DNA from: Planctomycetaceae bacterium
Lineage (GTDB): Bacteria; Planctomycetota; Planctomycetia; Pirellulales; UBA1268
Assembly: GCA_002694955.1 (NCBI GenBank)
Contig: NZNR01000033.1
Span: 3,467 to 9,164 of the forward strand
Length of the DNA stretch: 5,698 bases
Direction of reading: 5' to 3'
Shown piece after piece: positions 1 to 5,424 of this stretch (its first letter is position 1; each line of letters begins with the position of its first letter). The notes beneath the pieces are model-generated. The model worked only from the letters and a program-made list of their open reading frames with translations. It ran no database searches and was not told the origin of the DNA. The position numbers and the translations under genes are program-made.

Positions 1-1218
1 GAGGCGCAGCGACTGTCGGCCCGTACAAAGTTTGATCTTGAAATGTTAATGGAAGCTGGCTTTTGTCCCGGCATCGAAAATTACTCAAGGCCACTGTCTG
101 GACGGCCACCGGGCAGCACTCCAGACACACTATTTAACTATTTCCCTGATGAATTTCTCTTTTTTATCGATGAGTCACACGTCACCGTCCCTCAGGTCCG
201 TGGAATGTATGCAGGCGACCGCAGTCGCAAACTCACCCTGGTTGACCATGGCTTCAGACTTCCATGCGCGCTGGATAATCGTCCACTTATGTTTGATGAA
301 TTTCAGAAAAAACTTCATCAGACCATTTACGTCTCAGCAACACCCGGCACTTGGGAACTTGAACAAACAAAGGGTGAAATTGTTGAACAAATCATTCGGC
401 CAACTGGCCTTCTTGACCCTGTCATAGAGGTAGTCCCTGCTCGCAATCAGGTTGTTCATCTTTTAAGGGAGATTGCCGAGACTGTCAAAATTGGAAACCG
501 TGTTCTTGTCACCACTTTAACAAAGAAACTAGCCGAAGATCTCTCCAACTATTTTCAAGAACAGAATGTCCGTTGCCGATGGCTCCACAGTGAACTGGAT
601 GCATTTGAACGAGTCGAACTACTGCGCGAACTTCGAGCAGGCGAGTTTGATGTCCTAGTTGGTGTAAACCTGCTTCGCGAAGGGCTTGATCTTCCAGAAG
701 TCTCGCTTGTTGCAATTCTTGACGCTGACAAAGAAGGATTCCTTCGCAGCGAAACCTCTCTTATGCAGACAATAGGACGATCCGCAAGGAACGTCGATGC
801 TCGAGTCATTCTCTATGCGGACCGAATGACTGAATCCATGCAACAAGCAATTGACGAGACGCAGCGTCGGCGAGAAATGCAAATTGAATACAACAAACAA
901 CACGGCATCACACCAACAACCATTCGCAAGGAAATTCGGTCTGGTATTGAGGCTGAATCACAGGCACGGGCTAAAGCGCACGCCGCGGTAGGCAACACCC
1001 AAGAATCTGAACAAAAGCAAGCCGAGTTACTCGCACAGCTCGAAACTGACATGTTACAGGCCGCTGCCGAACTTGATTTTGAACGTGCAGCAAAACTGAG
1101 AGACGAGATCGCCAATCTTCGTGATGGTAAAACACCTAAAAGAACGAAAAATCAGAGGAGACGGCGAGGTGGAGGAAAAAATAATGGCCGTAGCCGAATC
1201 CCAAGACCGAAGCGATAA
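1..1218 (+). CDS. uvrB: UvrABC excision nuclease subunit B, C-terminal part (5' end outside window)
   Basis: This is the DNA-damage-verifying helicase subunit of nucleotide excision repair. It is loaded by UvrA and recruits UvrC in the cytoplasm. The reading frame is open from base 1, so the N-terminal Walker A part (roughly 270-280 residues by comparison with E. coli UvrB) is missing and 405 codons remain. Visible landmarks are the GIENYSR segment, helicase motif II DESH (169-180), motif III YVSATP (328-345), motif [17 protein letters not shown] (from 658), [10 protein letters not shown], motif [11 protein letters not shown] (from 766), and [17 protein letters not shown]. The C-terminal UVR domain that contacts UvrC spans about 1021-1128 ([18 protein letters not shown]). 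Motif VI has Ser where UvrB proteins usually have Ala (IGRAARN). After the UVR domain comes a strongly basic tail of about 29 residues rich in Arg, Lys and Gly. The stop is TAA. The identification is very secure. Confidence 0.97.
   Translation, partial: EAQRLSARTKFDLEMLMEAGFCPGIENYSRPLSGRPPGSTPDTLFNYFPDEFLFFIDESHVTVPQVRGMYAGDRSRKLTLVDHGFRLPCALDNRPLMFDEFQKKLHQTIYVSATPGTWELEQTKGEIVEQIIRPTGLLDPVIEVVPARNQVVHLLREIAETVKIGNRVLVTTLTKKLAEDLSNYFQEQNVRCRWLHSELDAFERVELLRELRAGEFDVLVGVNLLREGLDLPEVSLVAILDADKEGFLRSETSLMQTIGRSARNVDARVILYADRMTESMQQAIDETQRRREMQIEYNKQHGITPTTIRKEIRSGIEAESQARAKAHAAVGNTQESEQKQAELLAQLETDMLQAAAELDFERAAKLRDEIANLRDGKTPKRTKNQRRRRGGGKNNGRSRIPRPKR
1171..1175 (+). promoter_or_regulatory. 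Strong Shine-Dalgarno GGAGG serving ATG 1184, not the kinase ATG
   Basis: GGAGG lies inside the end of uvrB, 8 nt before an ATG at 1184 that is not in the frame of the kinase that follows. It is one of the best ribosome-binding sites in the window. The kinase ATG at 1246 has only a weak GAAAG (1234-1238). The site may be a chance product of the Arg/Gly/Lys-rich uvrB tail (AGG, GGA codons), or it may mark the original start of the downstream gene. Confidence 0.4.
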
Positions 1219-1306
1219 CCTTTCGCACATAGAGAAAGACTTGCTATGCACGCCCTTCCACCCATCAATAATATTCATCAAGAAGAAGGAATTCAAAGGC
1301 AGCTAA
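1184..1306 (+). other. Short out-of-frame ORF overlapping uvrB end and kinase start (possible frameshifted kinase N-terminus)
   Basis: A 40-codon ORF begins at ATG 1184 behind GGAGG, overlaps the last 35 nt of uvrB in another frame, and ends with TAA inside the kinase gene. Its first half ([21 protein letters not shown]) is a hydrophilic stretch that would make a reasonable N-terminus. Its second half is in the wrong frame relative to the kinase sequence EEGIQRQLIAYEIHDG, which is read in frame 1. A one-base shift between about 1240 and 1285 would join it to the kinase and give a protein about 20 residues longer. I see no convincing slippery heptamer. It could equally be meaningless read-through in an overlap region, so I do not call it a separate gene. 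Confidence 0.3.
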
Positions 1307-1914
1307 TTGCTTATGAAATTCACGATGGCATTGCTCAATATATTTCTGCAGCAATCATGCAGCTTGAAGCGTCCAAAGCAAATTCCACTTATGTTCAAAA
1401 GGAAGACAAGGACTCAAATGTAAATGAGGCCCTGCGTCTTTTGCGGGAGGCGTCACAGGAAACTCGACGTCTCATTCGTGGACTCCGCCCTCAAACTTTA
1501 GACGATCTCGGAATCATTGGTTCTCTCGAAGCACTTTTTGCAGGTGCCTGCTCGGAATTCAAAGATGTCACCTTCCTTCATAACATTGGGAGCAACAGGC
1601 TACCAACACAAATCGAGGTGGTGCTGTTTCGCATATCACAAGAATCACTTACCAACATTCGACGACACGCTAAAGCAAACCATGTCTTCGCGGAACTCAA
1701 AAAAACAGAACAGGGAGAATTATCTCTCATAATCCAAGACGATGGCTGTGGATTTGAGCCGAAGAGTACTACTAGGGACCATTTAGGCCTTGAATGCATT
1801 CGGCAAAGGGCACTTTATCTTGGTGGTCAAGCCAATATTCAAAGCGAGCCAGGAGCAGGGACAACCATCCATGTTCAACTTCCTGCTTCGGCTATTCAAA
1901 ACGAATCTCTCTGA
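1246..1914 (+). CDS. Soluble sensor-less histidine kinase, DegS/NarX (HisKA_3-HATPase_c) type
   Basis: This is a two-component kinase that would autophosphorylate on His and pass the phosphate to a receiver domain, in this subfamily typically a LuxR/NarL-type regulator. In 222 residues it has only the dimerisation/phosphoacceptor domain and the ATPase domain. The H-box is LIAYEIHDGIAQ with phospho-acceptor His26. The X-region is RRLIRGLRPQTLDDLGIIGSL (70-94). The N-box is SQESLTNIRRHAKA with Asn137, G1 is DDGCGF (165-170), and the second glycine motif is SEPGAGTTIHVQLP (200-213) after GLECIRQRA. There is no signal peptide, membrane segment, PAS, GAF or receiver domain, so input must come from a partner protein. 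ATG 1246 is the first start after the uvrB stop in this frame, but its ribosome site is weak and a frame conflict lies just upstream. It lies 27 nt behind uvrB on the same strand, suggesting co-transcription. Family assignment is firm; the partner is unknown. Confidence 0.92.
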   Translation: MHALPPINNIHQEEGIQRQLIAYEIHDGIAQYISAAIMQLEASKANSTYVQKEDKDSNVNEALRLLREASQETRRLIRGLRPQTLDDLGIIGSLEALFAGACSEFKDVTFLHNIGSNRLPTQIEVVLFRISQESLTNIRRHAKANHVFAELKKTEQGELSLIIQDDGCGFEPKSTTRDHLGLECIRQRALYLGGQANIQSEPGAGTTIHVQLPASAIQNESL

Positions 1915-2005
1915 ACTCCTACTCACGGAACATCGACAACCATACCATCGGATTACGAACACGCTTCAAAAAGCTTCCAAAACAGCAACGAACTTGTCAC
2001 TTTGC

Positions 2006-2049
2006 ATGCCACAGCCACTTTAGCTCATTCATCCTGAAGCTGGTGGCAT
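2006..2049. terminator. Hairpin in the convergent gap, possible weak bidirectional terminator
   Basis: The 141-nt gap 1915-2055 separates two genes that converge. Within it, ATGCCAC (2006-2012) pairs with GTGGCAT (2043-2049), extended by AGC (2013-2015) with GCT (2039-2041) around one bulged G, leaving a 23-nt loop. It starts 6 nt past the stop of the minus-strand gene. Neither side is followed by a T-run, so it is not a standard intrinsic terminator. The location is the main argument. I see nothing else in this gap. Confidence 0.3.
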
Positions 2050-2055
2050 CGACCA

Positions 2056-3738
2056 TTAGGTACTTGCTGGCCTGCCAACACACACCAGACACATATCGTC
2101 ACTCCGAACTTGGCCAGCGGCGTGTCGCTCAACATCGACCAAGACTCTCCGGCCAACAGCAGCTGGTGAATCAGCTGGCTCCGACAGCACTTCTTGAAGT
2201 CTAGTCAATCCGTACGTTTCATTTTTGTGGTTCATCGCTTCGCTGATTCCGTCTGTATAAAGAACAATGGTAGAGCCAGCTATCATATTGACCTCAGCTG
2301 CCTCGTAAACAAAAGTTGGGTCAACGCCCAGCGGCAAACCTGCTTCTTCAAGACCTACTGTCTCCACACTTCCATCAGCTTTTCTTAGGTACGTTGGCAG
2401 ATGCCCGGCAGACACAACCTTGACTACATCTGATGTTGAATCAAGCACGACCACAACAAAAGTAGCAAACCGGTCGTCCCAGCCACTTCTCATAAAACTT
2501 GAGTTCAATAACGTGACTGCTTTCGCAACATCTGCTTCAATAGCAAGCGTGTATCGCACATCTGCTGAAAGGGCAGCCATCACCAGTGCCGCGGATACAC
2601 CTTTACCAGAAACATCTGCGAGCACTACAGCGAGGCGATTCTCACCAAGTGGGATGTATGAAAAATAATCTCCACCAATTTGGTGGGCAGCTTCGTAAAA
2701 ATCAAATACTTCAAAACCTTTGATCTCCGGAGGAACCGATGGCAGCAAGCCTTGCTGTACACGGTTTGCCAGTTCTAAATCACGCTTGAACTGCTCCTGC
2801 GCCACTTTTTCATCATGAGCCGTCGCCTGCTCGACAGCTTTACCTGCTTGGCCTGTAATTCCTGCAAGCACCTCGAGATCATCTTGACTAAAACCGTTCT
2901 GAACATTGCGTGAATCCACCTGCAATACCCCAAGAACAGTTCCTTCTGCAGAAATAAATGGTACGCACATCACGGAGCGAATATTACAGTCGACAACGCT
3001 GTCATTAAGTCGAAAACGACTGTCACTTGTCGCATCAGCGGAGAGAATCGCTCTCTGCGATGACGCTACTTTATTCACAAGAGAAAGGCTCAACCGAAGC
3101 CCACCTTGCTCTTCAGCATTCTTGAGTTTTTTGGCCCTCAGTACCAACCTGTTTGTCTTCACGTCATTGAGTAACACAAACCCACGTTCAACGTTCGGAA
3201 AAATATCAAAAACACCATCAAGCAATCGAGGCAAGACATCTTCAAGTGACAGCGATGCGCCTAGAGCCCGATTCAAACCAATAACAGCTCGCAACTTTGC
3301 TTCAGCATTTTGACTGACTCCTCCATCTGCCGATGGGCGAGGAATATCAAGCTGGGAAACAATTACTGACTCTTCGTCATGTGACTGAAAAATAGACTCC
3401 GATGGATCGGTTTCTCCGCCCAACGAAACCCACTCAGAGGGAGTCGTGTCACCGACAGTGAAAACAAGCCGATCTTCACAAACCCCGATTTCATCCGCGG
3501 CCTCAAGTTGATGTGGCCCACTTAACTTTCTGCCATTAATCAACGTTCCATTTCGGCTCCCAAGATCTTCAACCCACCAGGAACCTTGTTTCATTTCCAC
3601 CACCGCGTGCTGACGGCTTACAGCCCCAGAATTGACGACGATATCACAGCCTGGATGACGACCGATAACGGTCTTGTCCTTTACGAGGCGATACCGTTCT
3701 CCAGCTTTCCCACCAGTCATCAATATGAGGAACGACAC
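2056..3738 (-). CDS. FHA-GAF-PP2C (SpoIIE/RsbU-like) Ser/Thr phosphatase
   Basis: This 560-residue cytoplasmic protein has three domains. An N-terminal FHA domain (about 1-96) has the phosphothreonine-binding signature GRHPGCDIVV (Arg27), SRQH (Ser41, His44) and SRNGTLING (Asn63). A GAF domain (about 150-303) would bind a small ligand or sense redox state. A charged helical linker (about 300-335, DEKVAQEQFKRDLELANRVQQGLLP) leads to a SpoIIE-type metal-dependent phosphatase (about 338-557). Phosphatase landmarks are GGDYF (Asp357), LADVSGKG (Asp375), YTDGISEA (Asp496) and RSDD (Asp547/548). By family, such proteins dephosphorylate anti-anti-sigma (STAS) proteins or other Ser/Thr-phosphorylated targets; none is visible nearby. 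Residue 360 is Ser where many relatives have a second Asp (GGDYYD). The start is GTG: it is the only start codon after the upstream in-frame stop, and it supplies the first FHA beta-strand (SFLILMTGG) that ATG 3720 would lose. An AAGG lies about 11 nt before it. Confidence 0.93.
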   Translation of the reverse strand: MSFLILMTGGKAGERYRLVKDKTVIGRHPGCDIVVNSGAVSRQHAVVEMKQGSWWVEDLGSRNGTLINGRKLSGPHQLEAADEIGVCEDRLVFTVGDTTPSEWVSLGGETDPSESIFQSHDEESVIVSQLDIPRPSADGGVSQNAEAKLRAVIGLNRALGASLSLEDVLPRLLDGVFDIFPNVERGFVLLNDVKTNRLVLRAKKLKNAEEQGGLRLSLSLVNKVASSQRAILSADATSDSRFRLNDSVVDCNIRSVMCVPFISAEGTVLGVLQVDSRNVQNGFSQDDLEVLAGITGQAGKAVEQATAHDEKVAQEQFKRDLELANRVQQGLLPSVPPEIKGFEVFDFYEAAHQIGGDYFSYIPLGENRLAVVLADVSGKGVSAALVMAALSADVRYTLAIEADVAKAVTLLNSSFMRSGWDDRFATFVVVVLDSTSDVVKVVSAGHLPTYLRKADGSVETVGLEEAGLPLGVDPTFVYEAAEVNMIAGSTIVLYTDGISEAMNHKNETYGLTRLQEVLSEPADSPAAVGRRVLVDVERHAAGQVRSDDMCLVCVGRPAST

Positions 3739-3782
3739 GCTGCCTACACCTTGTTTCCGATTTCTTTGATACGCACCTTTTT

Positions 3783-3798
3783 ACTGCCGACTGGCAGT
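3783..3798. repeat. Perfect 6-bp inverted repeat in the phosphatase leader
   Basis: ACTGCC (3783-3788) and GGCAGT (3793-3798) form a perfect 6-bp stem with a 4-nt loop, about 45 nt upstream of the GTG start of the minus-strand phosphatase. Read towards that gene it is followed by A residues, not T, so it is not a terminator in that direction. It could be an operator or a leader-RNA stem. The rest of the 207-nt gap 3739-3945 shows only the repeat at 3908-3922, an 8-nt palindrome and the tRNA promoter region. Confidence 0.35.
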
Positions 3799-3907
3799 TG
3801 CTTTCCCTACCGATTGCTCATCTGCCGAGTCCGCGATAGGCTACCACAACACAGTTGAATGATAACCGAGTGCTCATGAGGATTCTGTTCAAGAGAAAAA
3901 CTTAAGG

Positions 3908-3922
3908 TTCTTGATGCAAGAA
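3908..3922. repeat. Inverted repeat covering the likely -35 region of the tRNA promoter
   Basis: TTCTTG (3908-3913) and CAAGAA (3917-3922) are perfect inverted copies around the triplet ATG. The repeat ends 7 nt before the proposed -10 box (3930-3935), so it sits where a -35 element would be. It could be a protein-binding site for transcription of the tRNA or of the divergent phosphatase gene, or simple chance at this short length. Confidence 0.3.
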
Positions 3923-3929
3923 ACAGCCT

Positions 3930-3935
3930 TATTAT
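3930..3935 (+). promoter_or_regulatory. Candidate -10 box of the tRNA-Gln gene
   Basis: TATTAT matches the bacterial -10 consensus at 5 of 6 positions and ends 10 nt before the mature tRNA 5' end, leaving a short leader for RNase P to remove. The best -35 at proper spacing (TTCTTG, 3908-3913, 16-nt spacer) is a poor match. Promoter consensus is loosely defined in planctomycetes, so this is tentative. Confidence 0.4.
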
Positions 3936-3945
3936 GCACAAATTC

Positions 3946-4016
3946 TGGGGAATGGTGTAACGGTAGCACGACTGGCTCTGAACCAGTTAGTCCAGGTTCA
4001 AATCCTGGTTCCCCAG
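3946..4016 (+). tRNA. tRNA-Gln (anticodon CUG)
   Basis: All parts of the cloverleaf fold. The acceptor stem is TGGGGAA (3946-3952) with TTCCCCA (4009-4015), with discriminator G4016. The D-stem is GTG (3955-3957) with CAC (3967-3969). The anticodon stem is ACTGG (3971-3975) with CCAGT (3983-3987) around loop CTCTGAA, which places anticodon CTG at 3978-3980. The variable loop is 4 nt. The T-stem is CCAGG (3992-3996) with CCTGG (4004-4008) around TTCAAAT. The anticodon CUG reads CAG, so the amino acid is glutamine; the weak first pair region and TGGGG start are typical of bacterial tRNA-Gln. CCA is not encoded and would be added by the CCA-adding enzyme. Confidence 0.97.
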
Positions 4017-4026
4017 CTTGACTGTG

Positions 4027-4043
4027 GAGGCCCAAGAGGCCTT
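4027..4043. repeat. Small hairpin directly after tRNA-Gln
   Basis: AGGCC (4028-4032) pairs with GGCCT (4038-4042) around the 5-nt loop CAAGA, extended by a G-T wobble (4027/4043). It begins 11 nt after the tRNA. No T-run follows. It shares bases 4041-4043 with the next hairpin's outer stem, so the two are alternative folds. It may serve as a 3' processing signal or as part of a termination region. Confidence 0.35.
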
Positions 4044-4080
4044 AAGATGAAGCTAAAAAGAAGTACCTCTTTTTCTTAAG
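4041..4080 (+). terminator. Candidate terminator of the tRNA-Gln transcript
   Basis: AAAAAGA (4055-4061) pairs with TCTTTTT (4068-4074) around a 6-nt loop. An outer stem is formed by CTTAAG (4041-4046) with CTTAAG (4075-4080), leaving an 8-nt bulge on the 5' side. The stem is A/T-rich and its T-run lies within the 3' arm, as in some bidirectional terminators, rather than after a GC-rich stem. Position after the tRNA and before the cyclase favours termination, but the fold is weak by sequence. Confidence 0.4.
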
Positions 4081-4082
4081 TC

Positions 4083-4115
4083 GTTTTCCGCTGCGGACAC
4101 TTCGCACGGGAAAAC
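4083..4115. promoter_or_regulatory. 33-nt near-perfect hairpin/dyad just upstream of the cyclase
   Basis: GTTTTCC (4083-4089) pairs with GGAAAAC (4109-4115). After two opposed mismatches, TGCGGA (4092-4097) pairs with TTCGCA (4101-4106), one pair being a G-T wobble, around the triplet CAC. The structure ends 24 nt before the cyclase ATG. No T-run follows in either direction, so a terminator is unlikely. It could be an operator dyad for a dimeric regulator, or an RNA structure affecting translation of a gene that has no visible Shine-Dalgarno. Confidence 0.45.
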
Positions 4116-4139
4116 AATACCCTTGGCGTTAGCAAATAA

Positions 4140-5324
4140 ATGACTGACTCAGGTTCCTCAGATAGTACCTCTTCACCAACCAATGATGCTCACTCGCCAG
4201 TGGTCGGGAACAGCGTACAGGAAGCTGTCGGACGATCTGTTGACGGTCACCGTGTTCTTTTGGTCGACGACCAGCCAATGATCGGTGAAGCAGTCAGACG
4301 CCTTCTTGCTGACCAGGCTGACGTCACATTTGCATTCTGCAAAGATGGGGCCAAAGCAGTGATTACAGCAGAAGAATTCCAGCCGACGGTTATTTTGCAA
4401 GACCTTGTCATGCCAGATATCGACGGCCTCGACCTCGTTCGCAAGTTTCGTTCACATGCAGGAACTGAAAAGATTCCTGTTATCGTGCTTTCTGCTACCG
4501 AAGAAGCCGCGACAAAAGCTCAACTTCTTGAAGCGGGTGCCAATGACTATCTCATCAAACTCCCCCATCAGATTGAACTTATTGCACGCATCCGTGTTCA
4601 CTCAGAAGCCTACAAAAGGCTTCTAGAGCGTGATGCTGCCTTTGGCGCACTCGAGCGGTCACTCGCAGATTTAACGAGAGAACGAGAAAAATCAGAGCGA
4701 CTGCTTCGTAATATTCTCCCGGACACAATCGCCGAAAGGCTGAAGAATAATGTCTCGACAATTGCTGAGTCCTTCTCGTCAGTCAGCGTCTTATTTGCTG
4801 ACCTTTGCGGTTTTACCACTTTTTCGGAGCGTGTGGATGCAAGTCAACTTGTCGATCTACTTGACGACATATTTTCTGCATTTGACCATTTAGCCAATGC
4901 GTACGGAGTCGAGAAAATCAAAACCATTGGTGACGCATACATGGCCGTTGCAGGATTGCCTGAAGCTCGTGATGACCATGCAGAAGCGGTAGCCGGTATG
5001 GGACTTGGAATGCTCGAGGCATTTAGGGGTGTGATGCGCAACCGAGGTCTTTCAATGGAAGTTCGTATTGGCATCCATTCTGGTCCTGTTGTTGCCGGGG
5101 TCATAGGAAAACACAAATTTTCCTACGATTTATGGGGCGATACCGTGAATAGGGCCAGCCGGATGGAATCACACGGTGAGCCATCTCGAGTACATGTGTC
5201 CCAAGCAACACACACATTGCTCAAAGATCGTTACCGCTTTACCGATCGAGGTGAAATGCAAATCAAGGGAAAAGGTCTGCAACAGACCTATTTTCTTCTT
5301 GGTCGTAACGAAAATCCATCCTAG
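4140..5324 (+). CDS. Response regulator-class III adenylate cyclase fusion
   Basis: This 394-residue cytoplasmic protein would make cyclic AMP from ATP under control of receiver phosphorylation. A Ser/Thr/Asp-rich N-terminus (1-36) is followed by a receiver domain (about 37-155) with acidic pair Asp43/Asp44, phospho-acceptor Asp88 (ILQDLVMPDIDG), Ser118 (VLSAT) and Lys140. A charged helical linker (about 158-203, ERSLADLTREREKSERLLRNILP) is of the kind that couples sensors to cyclases. The catalytic domain (about 212-388) has both metal aspartates (Asp221 in FADLCGFT, Asp265 in IGDAYM), transition-state Asn337 and Arg341 (GDTVNRASRM), and Lys261 and Asp330 (EKIKTIGD, FSYDLWGD), the pair that specifies adenine; guanylate cyclases have Glu and Cys there. 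ATG 4140 is preceded immediately by an in-frame TAA. No good Shine-Dalgarno is visible. The kinase at 1246 is a possible but unproven phosphodonor; DegS-type kinases normally pair with LuxR regulators. Confidence 0.94.
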   Translation: MTDSGSSDSTSSPTNDAHSPVVGNSVQEAVGRSVDGHRVLLVDDQPMIGEAVRRLLADQADVTFAFCKDGAKAVITAEEFQPTVILQDLVMPDIDGLDLVRKFRSHAGTEKIPVIVLSATEEAATKAQLLEAGANDYLIKLPHQIELIARIRVHSEAYKRLLERDAAFGALERSLADLTREREKSERLLRNILPDTIAERLKNNVSTIAESFSSVSVLFADLCGFTTFSERVDASQLVDLLDDIFSAFDHLANAYGVEKIKTIGDAYMAVAGLPEARDDHAEAVAGMGLGMLEAFRGVMRNRGLSMEVRIGIHSGPVVAGVIGKHKFSYDLWGDTVNRASRMESHGEPSRVHVSQATHTLLKDRYRFTDRGEMQIKGKGLQQTYFLLGRNENPS

Positions 5325-5375
5325 GACCATACGTTGGCAGCGGCACTTACGGACTGCAAATCATGCCGGAAAAAC

Positions 5376-5406
5376 GTAAAACACTCAGAGTTTTGTTTGG
5401 TTTTAC
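5376..5406. repeat. Inverted repeat upstream of the AtpZ-like gene
   Basis: GTAAAAC (5376-5382) and GTTTTAC (5400-5406) are perfect inverted copies separated by 17 nt. An alternative smaller stem uses AAAAC (5378-5382) with GTTTT (5390-5394), followed by T-rich sequence, and could act as a weak terminator for the cyclase gene. The larger fold ends exactly where the AGAGG ribosome site begins. The two folds cannot form together. Confidence 0.35.
5391..5406 (+). repeat. 16-nt direct repeat, copy 1 (leader)
   Basis: TTTTGTTTGGTTTTAC occurs here and again exactly at 5573-5588, 182 nt downstream inside the AtpZ-like gene. The flanking bases differ on both sides. In the short leader ORF this copy is read as LFGFT. 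Confidence 0.8.
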
Positions 5407-5424
5407 AGAGGCTGAAACTCGCAT

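Noticed and set aside
813..1115. Minus-strand ORF of 100 codons, Ser/Cys/Ala-rich
   Set aside because: Antisense shadow of the UvrB C-terminal region.
1240..1290. Programmed -1 frameshift between the 1184 ORF and the kinase
   Set aside because: The AAG AAG AAG run near 1280 is not a standard X XXY YYZ slippery site, and no clear stimulatory pseudoknot or hairpin follows; an indel or chance overlap is simpler.
1794..2204. Plus-strand ORF of 136 codons spanning the end of the kinase and the convergent gap
   Set aside because: It overlaps the strongly supported kinase and the 3' end of the phosphatase in other frames, has a basic low-information composition and no recognisable motif.
2906..3313. 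Plus-strand ORF of 135 codons
   Set aside because: It lies wholly antisense to the GAF region of the phosphatase; Ser/Thr-rich shadow translation without motifs.
3783..3798. ACTGCC/GGCAGT hairpin as an intrinsic terminator
   Set aside because: There is no T-run after it on either strand in the transcribed direction, and no gene ends nearby for it to terminate; kept only as an inverted repeat.
3586..3858. Plus-strand ORF of 90 codons partly in the gap before the tRNA
   Set aside because: Its first half is antisense to the FHA domain, and the part in the gap has no motif or convincing ribosome site.
3873..3880. Palindrome CTCATGAG as an operator
   Set aside because: Eight bases with no extension of the symmetry; expected by chance at this length.
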